Below, one piece after another: positions 1 through 10,500 of a stretch of DNA of 32,861 bases (position 1 is its first letter; each line of letters starts with the position of its first letter). The notes beneath the pieces are model-generated. The model made no database searches and was not told the DNA's origin. It saw only the letters and a list, made by a program, of their open reading frames with translations. The stretch is from Entamoeba invadens IP1. Taxonomy: Eukaryota; Evosea; Mastigamoebida; Endamoebidae. A program made the translations under genes and the position numbers. Location: the NCBI RefSeq assembly GCF_000330505.1, contig NW_004443803.1, positions 35,106-67,966 of the forward strand, written 5' to 3'.

Positions 1-1104
1 CCTGTTTCTGTTGAAAGTCGTGAATTGATCTGTGTGGGAAACGTCGGCAAAAACACTTTGAAAGTCCAGTTTACCTTTAAAGAAAACAATGAAAAGATGA
101 CACTCCGAGTTGAACCCAAAATAGTTGTCATTCCACGTGGAAAAGCAGTTGAATTTGAAGTTTTCATTCAACCAAACTGTTCATGTAAAATAGACGACAA
201 ACTTATTTTGATATCTGTTGATATGAAAAAAGGAGAAAACTATGAAATGCCAATTTTTATAAAAGCAGAGACAGAGATGTCGACTCGTTTAGACCCCAAT
301 GAAATTAATGAAGAAAAGAAACTTGGCGAGGGGTCTTTTGGAATTGTCTACAAAGGAACTTATCGAGGGAATGTCGTTGCTATTAAGAAGATGAAATTGA
401 ACGGAAGTGATAAAACAAAAGTAGACGAGTTTGAGAAGGAAGTCCTAATGTTGGATAAATTTAGGAGTGAATATATCGTCCACTTTTATGGCGCTGTATT
501 TATACCAAATAAGATATGTATGGTCACTGAATTTGCACAATATGGGTCTTTACAAGACTTAATGAAACATAAAAAAACAGAAGAAGTAAAAAATCCAACA
601 CGTATTAAGTTAATGTATGACGCAGCAAAAGGATTGGAATATTTGCATAATAATGGCATTTTACACAGAGATATCAAACCAGACAATTTCTTAGTGTTTT
701 CATTAGAAAGTGGAATTGATGTGAACGCCAAATTGACTGATTTTGGGTCATCAAGAAATGTGAATATGATGATGACTAACATGACATTCACTAAGGGTAT
801 TGGTACACCTACATATATGGCGCCTGAAGTTTTAAAACAAGAAAAGTACAAGAAAAGTGCAGACATCTATTCGTTTGCTATTACTATGTACGAGTGTTTT
901 ATATGGAAAGAAGCTTATCCAAAAGAAGACTTCAAATTTCCATGGAAAATAGCAGAGTTTGTTAACTCTGGTAAACGATTTGATAATACTCAAAACATTT
1001 CAAATGATCTGTTTAAACTCATTACAAAGTGTTGGTGTCAAAATCAAATCGAAAGACTCAAAATTGAAGATATCACAAAGAAGCTTCAAACATATCTAAA
1101 TTAA
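1..1104 (+). CDS. Transmembrane receptor-like kinase (TMK), 3' part only
   Basis: The frame is open from base 1, so the gene begins left of the window; 367 C-terminal residues are visible. The first ~95 residues form a beta-rich domain resembling PapD/MSP-like Ig folds (start RELICVGN, later a conserved xEFEVFIQP strand followed by CSC). A kinase of the tyrosine-kinase-like (TKL) group follows: glycine loop GEGSFG at 109-114, VAIK lysine 129, HRDIKPDN with catalytic D224, DFG at 247-249, and MAPE. All catalytic residues are present, so an active Ser/Thr-type kinase is expected. The activation-loop stretch TNMTFTKGIGTP is shared with the other two TMKs in this window. The transmembrane segment and ectodomain are off-window; assignment as a TMK rests on the close match to the complete genes at 7545 and 19757. 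It ends in TAA; an internal TTG near base 25 is not the start. Confidence 0.9.
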   Translation, partial: PVSVESRELICVGNVGKNTLKVQFTFKENNEKMTLRVEPKIVVIPRGKAVEFEVFIQPNCSCKIDDKLILISVDMKKGENYEMPIFIKAETEMSTRLDPNEINEEKKLGEGSFGIVYKGTYRGNVVAIKKMKLNGSDKTKVDEFEKEVLMLDKFRSEYIVHFYGAVFIPNKICMVTEFAQYGSLQDLMKHKKTEEVKNPTRIKLMYDAAKGLEYLHNNGILHRDIKPDNFLVFSLESGIDVNAKLTDFGSSRNVNMMMTNMTFTKGIGTPTYMAPEVLKQEKYKKSADIYSFAITMYECFIWKEAYPKEDFKFPWKIAEFVNSGKRFDNTQNISNDLFKLITKCWCQNQIERLKIEDITKKLQTYLN

Positions 1105-1684
1105 TTAAATAACCAATTCAGAAAGGCACTTTTAATTATATATAAAACAATAAATCAAACAAATAACCCATTCAATTTTTAATAATTAAAAACACAATTT
1201 AAATTAAAATAATAATAAAATAATAAAACAAATAATAAATCAAATTATAAATTTATTATTTGTAAAAAAACTTAGAAATATAACAATTGTTTTAAGTGTT
1301 TTAATTAATTATATTGTTATTATTAATAAATATGATAAAAAATATTTTTAAGAAGTTATTATGTTCAACTTTTTTGAACTTTTGGACTTCAATTAATTTG
1401 AAATCGATGTTTTCGAAATTAAATAATCCAAACTCAATATTATTAATTCAAAGCAAAAAATTCTTTTATTTTTCTGAATTGATAGAATAACCATTGACCT
1501 TTTTAAATTAAAATATTTAAAAAATCCATTGGTCTGTTGTTCATTATTAAAAAAGATCAAAAAACTTGAACATTTATTTGTACACAATTAATTAAGTCGT
1601 TTATCATAGTAACTATTAATTATTACCCTTATTTAATTACTTGTTTATAATTATATTTTTATTACCCTTTGTGCCATACAATAA
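1105..1684. other. Intergenic spacer, AT-rich
   Basis: This stretch consists of A/T runs. A 64-codon minus-strand open frame (1393-1587) has no recognisable domain and low-complexity composition, so I do not call it. No RNA gene or mobile element is visible. Confidence 0.7.
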
Positions 1685-1692
1685 TATTTAAA
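1685..1692 (+). promoter_or_regulatory. TATA-like core promoter box (TATTTAAA)
   Basis: TATTTAAA lies 35 bases before the ATG at 1720. It matches the Entamoeba TATA-like consensus (GTATTTAAA G/C) and its position, given the very short 5' UTRs of this genus. It supports the ATG start of the alkyl sulfatase. Confidence 0.6.
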
Positions 1693-1719
1693 TCAATATT
1701 ACAAACTCTGTTTAATCAA

Positions 1720-3603
1720 ATGGCTAACACTTTTGTGAAATCTGCCAACACAAAAGTTTTAAAAGAATTGGACTTTTCTGATCGTCGAGATTATGAAGAC
1801 TCAATGAGGGGCTTTATTTGCAGTGTTGATGGAGGAGTTATTCCAAGTAACAAAGGTGGTAAGTCTTTTGATGTTCATCACAGTGACTTTCTGTTAAGTA
1901 CTTGTCCTGAAACAGTTAATCCTTCCTTATGGCGCCAAAGTCAGTTAATCAGAATAGACGGTCTCTTTGAATTGATTCCAAACAAAGTGTATCAATTTAG
2001 AGGATACGATGTTGCCAACATGTCATTTATAAGAGGTGAAAAGGGGTGGCTTATAATAGACACTTTATGTTGCATGGAGTCGGCTGCTGCTGGTCTCAAA
2101 TTGTTACGAGAAAAGGTCGCCAATCTTCCAGTGACCTGTGTGATGTTGACTCATTCTCATGGAGATCATATCAAAGGACTTGATGGGGTACTTGAGAAAG
2201 ACACTAAAATAGTAATACCCAAAGATATGTTTAAAATGCATTTTGCAGAGGAACTGCTTGCTGGAATAGCAATGGGAAGACGAAGCTTTTTCCAATTTGG
2301 AGTGACCCTTGAACACAATGAAAAGGGGTGTTTAGGTGGTGGAGTTGGGACGTATTACTCTCTTGGTCAAATCACTGAATCCTACAACTTTGATCCAAAC
2401 AATTTGTATGAAATTGGAGAGGATCAAACACTGACTATTGATGGTGTAGAAATTGATTTCATGTATACTCCCAACGCAGAAGCACCAACAGAGATGATGA
2501 TGTACTTCCCACAATTAAAAGCAGTTTGTACTGCCGAGGAAATTAACAGGACTTTACACAACTTATACACCCTTCGAGGTGCTGTTGTTCGTAATGGTAA
2601 AGATTGGTCGAAATACATCGACAATTTGTTGGACAGATACTCTGAAAATGTTGAGTGTTCATTTGGTTCACACACGTGGCCGACTTGGGGAAATAAAAAC
2701 ATAGTAGAGTATTACGAGAAGCAGAGAGACATGTACAAGTTTATACACGACCAGACTTTGAGACAAGCAAATTTGGGAACAACAATCAATGAGTTGCCAG
2801 AAAAGGTAAAGTTACCAAAGACTTTAACTTCAGAGTTTTATAATAGAGAATACTACGGCACTGTCTCTCATAACACAAGAGCACAATATCAACTTTATTT
2901 GGGTTTTTATGATGGAAATCCAGCGAATTTGAATCCGCTCACACCTGTAAAATTAGGAGAGAAATATGTCGAAGCTATTGGTGGAGAAGACAAATGCATT
3001 TCAATGGCAAAAGAGTCATATGAGAGTGGGGAGTACCAATGGGCTATTACACTACTTAATAATGTCGTTTTTAAAAATCCACAGAATTATGAAGCCCGAA
3101 AACTGTTGGCTGAAATATACAGACAAAACGGTTATATGCAAGAAAGCTCAATTTGGAGAAACTGTTACTTGACAGCAGCATATGAACTGGAACACCCAAT
3201 GCAAAAACAGGAAAAACTTCAAAGTGCCCTTGCAAGTACTTATTTGCTCATGAAGTTGCCATTTAATTACTTCTTTGACTTAATGGCAGTTTCAATGGAA
3301 CCAATTGCTGTTGAAAATGTTGATGCTATATTTAATATTGAGTTTGAAGGAATAAAAGAGTTTGGAAGTGTTATATTGAAAAACTCTGTTTTGAACAACA
3401 GAGACCAAAGAGACAAACACCCAACATTGTCACTGAAGTGCAAGAAAGCAGATTTAGTTGATTTAATTGTGAAGAAAATTAACAGGGAAGAATTCTTGAA
3501 AAAAGAAGGCGTCACTTTGGAAGGAAAGAATGTTGAAGACTTATTTACTTTCGTGGATGCTATCAAAATTGCCACTCTAGATTTTAATATCATCGAGCCT
3601 TAA
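1720..3603 (+). CDS. Alkyl sulfatase, metallo-beta-lactamase fold (SdsA1/BDS1-like)
   Basis: The protein has 627 aa from the ATG at 1720; an upstream TTG extends the frame but has no support. It should hydrolyse primary or secondary alkyl sulfates to alcohol plus sulfate using two zinc ions. The metal motif is T-HSHGDH with H145, H147, D149 and H150. The family's other ligands can be placed: E258 (PTEMMMYF), E273 (AEE before LHNLYTLRG) and H318 (GSHTWPTWG). Family signatures RDMYKFIHDQTLRQAN, YYGTVSHN and FYDGNPANLNPL follow, then the helical dimerisation region and a C-terminal SCP2-like domain (about 510-627). Length is close to bacterial SdsA1 minus its signal peptide. No signal peptide is visible, so a cytosolic enzyme is expected. 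The nearest relatives known to me are bacterial and fungal, so lateral transfer is plausible. A likely substrate class is Entamoeba sulfolipids (inference). Confidence 0.9.
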   Translation: MANTFVKSANTKVLKELDFSDRRDYEDSMRGFICSVDGGVIPSNKGGKSFDVHHSDFLLSTCPETVNPSLWRQSQLIRIDGLFELIPNKVYQFRGYDVANMSFIRGEKGWLIIDTLCCMESAAAGLKLLREKVANLPVTCVMLTHSHGDHIKGLDGVLEKDTKIVIPKDMFKMHFAEELLAGIAMGRRSFFQFGVTLEHNEKGCLGGGVGTYYSLGQITESYNFDPNNLYEIGEDQTLTIDGVEIDFMYTPNAEAPTEMMMYFPQLKAVCTAEEINRTLHNLYTLRGAVVRNGKDWSKYIDNLLDRYSENVECSFGSHTWPTWGNKNIVEYYEKQRDMYKFIHDQTLRQANLGTTINELPEKVKLPKTLTSEFYNREYYGTVSHNTRAQYQLYLGFYDGNPANLNPLTPVKLGEKYVEAIGGEDKCISMAKESYESGEYQWAITLLNNVVFKNPQNYEARKLLAEIYRQNGYMQESSIWRNCYLTAAYELEHPMQKQEKLQSALASTYLLMKLPFNYFFDLMAVSMEPIAVENVDAIFNIEFEGIKEFGSVILKNSVLNNRDQRDKHPTLSLKCKKADLVDLIVKKINREEFLKKEGVTLEGKNVEDLFTFVDAIKIATLDFNIIEP

Positions 3604-4356
3604 TTAATTCTAATTTTTGAAGTTAAATTTGTTGACTGATATAATTTAATAAATTACATCAAAATATTATTTATTTTCTTCTTTGTAAAAAAGTACAAAA
3701 GGTTGTTATGCTATTTTTTTCAGCACTTTTTTACCAGAAAAGATTGAAAATATTCATTATAATGGAATATGACAAAAACATATTAAAGGATTTAAACTGA
3801 TAGTATTTAAAAACAAAGTTATTTAATTTAGATTATAAAATTGAATTAAATAAAAAAGTTAAAATATTGAATATTTGATTATCCCATTATATAATGACGG
3901 GTAAAATAATAATAGTAATAATACATCAATCACTTTTTGGTAATAAGTATTATAATTTGGATAAATTGCGTTCTTTTCTTTTAAATTTTGTGGAAAAGGC
4001 GCAAATAATGACTTACAATAATGACTTAAACCAAATAAAACCAATAAAATCCACATTCAACCACCATACAGAAATTGCCACTTCTTATTTTCATTTCCAA
4101 AAATTCTTAATTGTGTACACGTCACCAATATAAAACTGGTTTATACGAAACAAAACAGTTTTTTTGAAGATATTTAGACAACAACTTTTGTCACTAAACA
4201 ATACAGCAAAATCGTCTTTGAATCCAATTATGACTGACTTAAAAACTAAAATAGAGGCAATAATAACTCCAAATAACAAACCCTTCAAGAAAACCACCGC
4301 TCTTTATAAGAGTATTATTTACAATATAAACTCCACTTTTTAACCATTTGAATATA
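3604..4356. other. Intergenic spacer with short open frames
   Basis: The spacer is AT-rich. Two plus-strand open stretches (3894-4133, 79 codons; 4134-4343, without an early ATG) have no recognisable domain. The second runs into the promoter zone of the amidase gene and ends 13 bases before its ATG. They may be remnants of a decayed gene. Nothing else is seen. Confidence 0.5.
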
Positions 4357-5145
4357 ATGCGTATCGCTCTCATTCAAACTGACGTCTTCCCAACACTCGA
4401 AGAAACTTTTTCACAAATTTCAAAGTTAGTTGAAGAGACCCCCTCCGGCTTGTATCTTCTCACAGAAGTTTTTTCAACTGGGTTTTGCTTCTCACTTCCC
4501 GACATCGCACACAAAAATAGTGGTGACGATGTCGTCGATCGTCTTCAAGTAATTTGTGTAGAGAAAAATTGCTGTTTCATTGGTGGCATCTTAGTCGAGG
4601 AGAATGGCAAATATTACAATCGTGTGGTTATAGTAGACAAACGTGGGTTGATAGCGACATATGACAAGTACCACCTTTATCGACTTGGTTGTGAAGATTC
4701 TTTAGTCAATGGGAGTAAGCGAGTCATCTTCAAATATCAAGGAATTCGGATGTTGATAGTAATATGCTACGACCTCAGATTTCCAGCCTTTATACGATAT
4801 TCAGAAACTAATGACTATGACATCATTATAAATCCAATTAACTACGGAGAAAAGGTCTTTCAAATAGCTGACCACTTTGCTGCGGCTCGTGCACTTGAGA
4901 ACTCCGCGTGGATTTTTTGCACTAATCGAATAGGAAAAGATGGACTTGGTATTACATATAAAGGGAAGTCGTTTGTATATAATCACCTTGGTATTAAAGT
5001 CGCAGAGGCGGGCGAAAAGTGTGAGGCAATTAGTGTCAATTTTCATAAGAAAGAAGTTGAAGAATACAGACGTAAAATAGGGTTTGGAGAAAATTTCGAC
5101 AAATTCAATTTCGAGAAGGAATTTGAGACTGTTGTTGTGGAGTAA
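4357..5145 (+). CDS. Nitrilase-superfamily amidase (omega-amidase/YafV-like)
   Basis: The protein has 262 aa from the ATG at 4357; an in-frame TTG nine bases upstream is not a credible start. It is a carbon-nitrogen hydrolase with the complete Glu-Lys-Cys triad: E37 in LLTEVFSTGF, K104 in YDKYHLYR, and C137 in VICYDLRFP. The motif CTNRIGKDGLGITYKGKS is typical of the YafV-type 2-oxoglutaramate (omega-amidase) branch, as is the compact length. The expected role is hydrolysis of omega-amides such as 2-oxoglutaramate or 2-oxosuccinamate to the 2-oxoacid plus ammonia in the cytosol. Substrate is inferred from motif likeness only; other short aliphatic amides are possible. It lies on the same strand as the alkyl sulfatase, 753 bp downstream. 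Both look bacterial in character, so each may be a lateral acquisition. Confidence 0.85.
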   Translation: MRIALIQTDVFPTLEETFSQISKLVEETPSGLYLLTEVFSTGFCFSLPDIAHKNSGDDVVDRLQVICVEKNCCFIGGILVEENGKYYNRVVIVDKRGLIATYDKYHLYRLGCEDSLVNGSKRVIFKYQGIRMLIVICYDLRFPAFIRYSETNDYDIIINPINYGEKVFQIADHFAAARALENSAWIFCTNRIGKDGLGITYKGKSFVYNHLGIKVAEAGEKCEAISVNFHKKEVEEYRRKIGFGENFDKFNFEKEFETVVVE

Positions 5146-5269
5146 TTTTATGAGTATTTTTACTTTATAAATGATATATTTAATATTTATCATTTAATAT
5201 AAAATTTTATTACAAAGAAAATAACAACTTTTTAATGAATAACATGAAATGGTTTTAAAAAGTCAAGAA

Positions 5270-5902
5270 TCAAACCAATTGGCACTCTCCTTTATTTTGT
5301 TTTCTCTTTTCTTGTTTGAACGTATCACTGTAATAAGTCGAAATTATATTTTCTTTTAATTGTTTAATCCCACTTCCAGTTTTGTTCGAAACTTCATAGT
5401 AACTGGCATTTGATGAATGTGAAATATTATAATATTCATCATATGAATAGACCCTTTCTTGTAAATCACATTTTGTTTCGACGAGATATTCGCGGCAGTA
5501 ATAATCAGTTAACCTACATCCATAAGAAAGCCATTTATTGGCATGTTCAAGGGATTCCTTTATGTCAAATGAAAAAATGCTAATTAATGCATTTGCTTCG
5601 TGCAAATATTTCTGACTTTGGTCCGAATCATCTTTTATTTCGCGGTAAGACATTTCAAAGTCTGTGTTATTGAAAGAGATATGTTCTATTATCTTATTTT
5701 GAGTATTTATTATATTTATATTTAATGAATGGTGGATGATAATGAAATAAAACAATTAAAATAAACATACTAATTCTTCTTGAAATGGTATAACTTTGTC
5801 TGAAAACAACAGACCCATAAAGCTATGAATTAAAGACGTCATTCCAACATTATCGTCACCAACAAAACAGCATTTGATGTGCGATTCTTTTGAATTACTC
5901 AT
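5270..5902 (-). CDS. Divergent Ras-superfamily small GTPase with degenerate nucleotide-binding motifs (two exons)
   Basis: Exon 1 is 5771-5902 (44 codons) and exon 2 is 5270-5692 (140 codons plus stop). The 78-bp intron starts GTATGT and ends TAAG, phase 0; a nearby TAG acceptor gives a stop and was excluded. The 184-aa product begins IKCCFVGDDNVGMTSL, so the P-loop reads GxxxxG-M-T, with Met21 in place of the invariant Lys. The DxxG (DTAGQ) motif is absent; that region reads EIKDDSDQ. Later motifs survive: beta-4 LISIFSF, a TKCDL version of NKxD, and EVSNKTG in place of SAK. The C-terminus is basic (KRKQNKGE) and ends CQLV, a CAAX-type prenylation box, so membrane attachment is retained. G4/G5 look Rab/Ras-like and the CAAX end Ras/Rho-like. 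Nucleotide binding or hydrolysis is probably impaired (inference). Confidence 0.75.
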
Positions 5903-6738
5903 GTTGATATATAAGTTCTTTTATTTTTTTAAAAAAATTATGAATTTGGATCACAAAAAACAATCCATAATAAAAACATTGATATTTTAGTATTTGTAAA
6001 CATCAAATTGTTTTTCGTTTGTAAATAAAATAAGTCCAAATTATTTTAATTGGTATAATTATTTTTTAAAAAAATGGAATATTGAGATTATTGTTATAAT
6101 TGCATATATTAATCAATGAACTTTATTTGTGTTTTAGTTTTATTAACTAAATGACCTTTAACATAAATAAAAACTGATTTTCATTAGCAAAAAAACTTTT
6201 TCAAAATAAAGTCAAAATTTTGATTTTTGTAATGAATTTTAATAAATTCTTTTGAAAATATACAAGAAATATATTGAAACTTTTAGAAAAATATACATTA
6301 TTTAAAATTGTAATGTATAACACCTCTGTTTCTTTTATTTATCAATAAAATGTTTTTTTGAAGTTAATGATCAACTTTTTTTTTAAAAAAAGTTGTATTT
6401 TTAAAAATAATATTGATTGTTATTCCAAATCGTTTCTTTTTATTTTTAACAATATTAATAACATTTGAAATAATAATTAAAATTTTATTTATGAATTATC
6501 TAAATGAATGTTATATATCAAAAAATCAAATTCAACAAAATTTGAAATTTTATTACTTATATTTTTATAATTGACAATCAAATGCATTTTTGTTCACATT
6601 TTCAACACATTTGTTAAAAGTTAAAAAATACAAACGATTACATTACATTACATTTTTATTTAAAACTATACAAATAGAATGGTATGTTTTGAGGTTAAAT
6701 CAGCTTTTTATTTCCAAAAACTAAACTTTTTTTACTAT
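5903..6738. other. Intergenic spacer, extremely AT-rich
   Basis: No gene is seen apart from the alternative start of the next gene at 6679. A poly-T/poly-A palindrome (CAAC-T8 then A7-GTTG) lies near 6371-6395. TATTTAAAA at 6657-6664 is a possible TATA-like box. Confidence 0.6.
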
Positions 6739-7416
6739 ATGTTTTTATTATTAGTTGTACTGTTTGCACATGTTTATTCTCAACCATCCGATGTTACAGA
6801 AAACATGAGAGGAAAACTTTTTACATGTACATTAAAAGGTGGAGCATCGGTTTTAATGTTAGAAAAAGCTCAAACAAAAGTTCCCAATTACCCAAACATT
6901 TTTGATCAAAGGTTTATTGATGCAATCAAGGAAATGCTTGAATTACTTATCAAATTAAATAAATTTGCAAAAGAATCATATGACCGAATGCGTTTTGACG
7001 GTGATGCAGTCAGAGAAGTGGCTAATTTTGTAGTTCAAGCTTTTGGAACAGAAGGCAATTTGTGGTATTTATTGAATCGGTTATTTGCAAAACTTAATGC
7101 ACTTGAACATTCAGAATTACCTCAACAAGAAAAAAGTGAACTTCAACTGCAGTTATACCTAACTCCATCTTTGTTTGATGCCTTATTTAATATTTTCAGA
7201 AAACTTGCAAAAAGAAAAGAATACCGACACGAGGTTATTGTACGACAAGCTGCTGATTTATTGAAACCATATAGTGACAAAATAAAAGCAGACGAAAAAT
7301 TGTTTAAAAACACATTTGGAATAACTGAGAATAAACAAAAAGAACTTGAACCTGGTTATTATGAACAAGTTGCTGGTGCAACTATGGTAGGACATGTTCA
7401 AGAATATTTTCTTTAA
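6739..7416 (+). CDS. Secreted alpha-helical protein of unknown function
   Basis: I do not recognise this gene. From the ATG at 6739 it encodes 225 aa beginning with a clean signal peptide (MFLLLVVLFAHVYS, likely cut before Gln). An in-frame ATG at 6679 would add 20 residues in front of the signal sequence, and it lies only 22 bases from a TATA-like box at 6657, closer than the ~35 bases seen at other genes here; I prefer 6739. The mature protein is rich in Lys, Glu, Leu and Phe and appears almost wholly helical, with amphipathic stretches such as IKEMLELLIKLNKFAKES and LFDALFNIFRKLAKR. There is one Cys near the mature N-terminus, no transmembrane segment and no GPI signal. It is likely soluble in the secretory pathway or vacuoles. 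Confidence 0.7.
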   Translation: MFLLLVVLFAHVYSQPSDVTENMRGKLFTCTLKGGASVLMLEKAQTKVPNYPNIFDQRFIDAIKEMLELLIKLNKFAKESYDRMRFDGDAVREVANFVVQAFGTEGNLWYLLNRLFAKLNALEHSELPQQEKSELQLQLYLTPSLFDALFNIFRKLAKRKEYRHEVIVRQAADLLKPYSDKIKADEKLFKNTFGITENKQKELEPGYYEQVAGATMVGHVQEYFL

Positions 7417-7544
7417 ACAAATAAACAAATCATATTTATTTTTAACATCTTATTAAAAAGTTATTTCTACAACTTTAAATTTGTTAATTATTTAATTATA
7501 AAAAACACAACACAGTGATAAATTATAGTTCCAAAATAATTTAT

Positions 7545-10500
7545 TTATTTCATCATTAACTCCTCCAAACGATGAACCAAAACATCCGCTTTTATTCTAT
7601 CCTTTGGGTCTTGTTGCCAACAATCTTTAATAATTTCTTGGAAAGGGATGTCCAAGTCTGAAATATTTGGTCTTTTCCCACTTGCAATTTCATCTGCAAT
7701 GTCCCATGCCTTTGGGTACAATTCTAAAGGAAATACATTTCCCCATCTGAAAGTTTCTGCCATAGTAATAGCAAATGAATAGATATCCGATGCTGTTTTG
7801 TACTTTTTCTTATTTAACAACTCCGGAGACATAAATTTCGGTGTTCCAATTCCCTTAGTGAATGTCATGTTAGTCATCATCAAATTGATGTTTCTTGACG
7901 CGCCAAAATCAGTCAATTTAGCATTCACCTTTTCATTTTCGTCAATAGAGAATATTAAGATGTTGTCTGGTTTGATGTCTCTGTGTAAAATTCCATTTTC
8001 GTGTAAATACAAAATTCCTTTAGACGCGTCAATCATAAATTTCAATTTCGTCATTTTACGTGGCTGCGTTAATCTTTCTTTATTAATAAAGTCTTGGAGA
8101 CTTCCATTATTAGCAAATTCGGTGACCATACATATCTTACTTGGTATAAATACAGCGCCATAGAAATGGACAATATATTCACTCCTAAATTTGTCTAACA
8201 TGTTCACTTCATTTTCAAACTCCTTCATTTCATCTACACTTCCCGAAGAAGCTTTTATTCGTTTTATAGCAACTGTGTTCCCTCTAAAATCACCTAAATA
8301 AACTATTCCAAAAGACCCTTCCCCAAGTTTTTTAACTTCTTTTAACTCATCTGGATCAAGTCGACTTGATATTTCTGTTTTACATTTTAAAGAAACATTT
8401 CCAGACTTCTTAGTGCCTTTCTTTAACACACAAGAGATAATTGCGATTTTGTCTGATATCTCACACGTGCATAAAGGCTTTATAAAAACTTCAAATTCAC
8501 AAGCTTCGCCATTCTTTAACATTGATATTTCAGGCGTCACACGAAATTCGTATTTTTCAGAGTTGCTTTTACTTGTAAATTGCACTTTCATTGCATTTTT
8601 CGACTTGTTTCCAATGCATATCAAATCTTTAGTTTCCGTGCCTATTTTGAGGTCGTTTTCTGATTTAAATAACGTATTTTTGTTTGATATCAAATTTGAA
8701 GAAATTGTATATGGAAAAGATATGTTCGATCGAGACATTTTGAACACGCAAATTGTGTTGTTGTCCATTTCCGAATACTTTTTCCTCACCAAGAAATTCA
8801 CAATAAAAAAGATGAGAATGAGAACAATAGAAATAAAGAGTAATATAACTATTATGATCACTATTATGAACCATACAGGCACTTTATATTTACAATATAA
8901 GCCATTTTCACCTGGAATGTACCACCCACTGCATTTGGAACACATCGAATTTTGTGTTTCAATACAATTTGTGATATTATCCATTGAAGTGCAATTTTGA
9001 CCGTCTAAAACGAAGTTGGTTGGACATGAAGTGCATCCAATTTTGTTATCACATGTCAAACAAGACTCTTCACATTTTTTACAGTCTCGTTTTCGATAGG
9101 TGTAATACCCATCTTGACACTTGGAACATCCGAATGAAGTCGCGTTGTTTAGACACCCTTCTATGGAAGATTTAAGTTGACATAAGTTGTCAATTGTCAT
9201 GTAATAATCCTCTTTACATGTGTAACACATACTTTTGGATTGACAAGATGAACAGGAAGAAATACATGGGAGGCACTCTAACCCACTTCGATATGATCCA
9301 TCAAAACATGAAGCACATCCAGTCCCAGAACTTAACACATCTTTACATCCAGTGACTTCCAAACATACATTATTTTTAAGGTAATATCCACTATGACACG
9401 TCACACATTTCGAACTCGTTTTATCACAAGTTTGACACGTTTCATCACATTTCTGACACTGAAAATTGTCGTCTTGAAAATATCCAGACGAACACCGAAG
9501 ACATCCATATACAGAGGGATATGTGCAATTTTCTATTGAAGAAGAACACTTTCCAGAACTATTTGGATAAAAATCGGGTTTACACTGAATACACCGATTG
9601 TTCAAAAACATCTTTGGAAGGCAATTTTCATCATCTACAATACAAAGTCCATTTTGGTCTTTTTCTGCACATAAGTTTTCAATGCAACTTCCATTAAACA
9701 AATTGTAATTTGAAGAACATTGTTGACATCCTTTTGAATCACAAATGTCACAATTTAAAAATGTTTCTGAGCACTTGACACACTTTTGATTGGTCAAATA
9801 ATAATTTGTGTCACACGACAGAATTTTTGTGTTAGAAGACAAAAATGCATTTTCTGGTACTTCACATGTTTTGGTATTTTCATTTTGAAAAAAATCAGTT
9901 TCATTGATTTTTACACACATTTCACATTCATCGAGAATTGCGCGTTCACAATTTTCATCTCCAAAAACTGAACATTTTCCATTCAAAATAATTTGATTTC
10001 CTCGAGTCGGAACGTAGCACAAATTTCTTGCAGAGTAATTACAACAAGATGGTTTTTCAACACAGTTGCCATTTTCTAACATATAACCTTCGATACAAAG
10101 AACACATTGATTGTCTTCATCCGATGTGCATTGAAGACAATTTGTATCTTGACAACTTGCACATGTATTTGTTGTTTGATCGTAATAACCTTCTTTACAT
10201 ACAACAATTCCATTTTTTAAATTAGTAATCATACCATTTTTGTAGTAACTTAATGAACTTGAAGTTTGTGTGTTTTGAATTATAAAGGCGCCTGTTGAAG
10301 AAATAAAATATTCTCCTTCCATTGTATTTATAATCATAATTTTTGGAACTTTAGTTTCATCTAAGAGTTGTATTGTAAATAAATTGGCAGTATGAAAATT
10401 AATGCTTGTATCATCCATTTGGAATCCTATCAATGTATCACCTGGAGATTTTGTATACGAAGAACTAATTCTGATATAATTGGGGATTGTTACATCAACT

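Noticed and set aside
3894..4133. 79-codon plus-strand frame
   Set aside because: No domain, low-complexity Ile/Tyr/Asn composition and no promoter; mentioned only in the spacer entry.
5686..5770. Alternative intron using the TAG acceptor at 5686-5688 for the GTPase gene
   Set aside because: With the GTATGT donor it breaks the frame, and with the GTTTAT donor it creates an immediate TAA; the TAAG acceptor at 5693 keeps the frame and the expected beta strands.
7798..9000. Plus-strand open frames opposite the TMK kinase and juxtamembrane region (7798-8163, 8413-9000)
   Set aside because: They are antisense shadows of a strongly conserved kinase gene; similar antisense frames appear opposite the other two kinases at the same domain positions.
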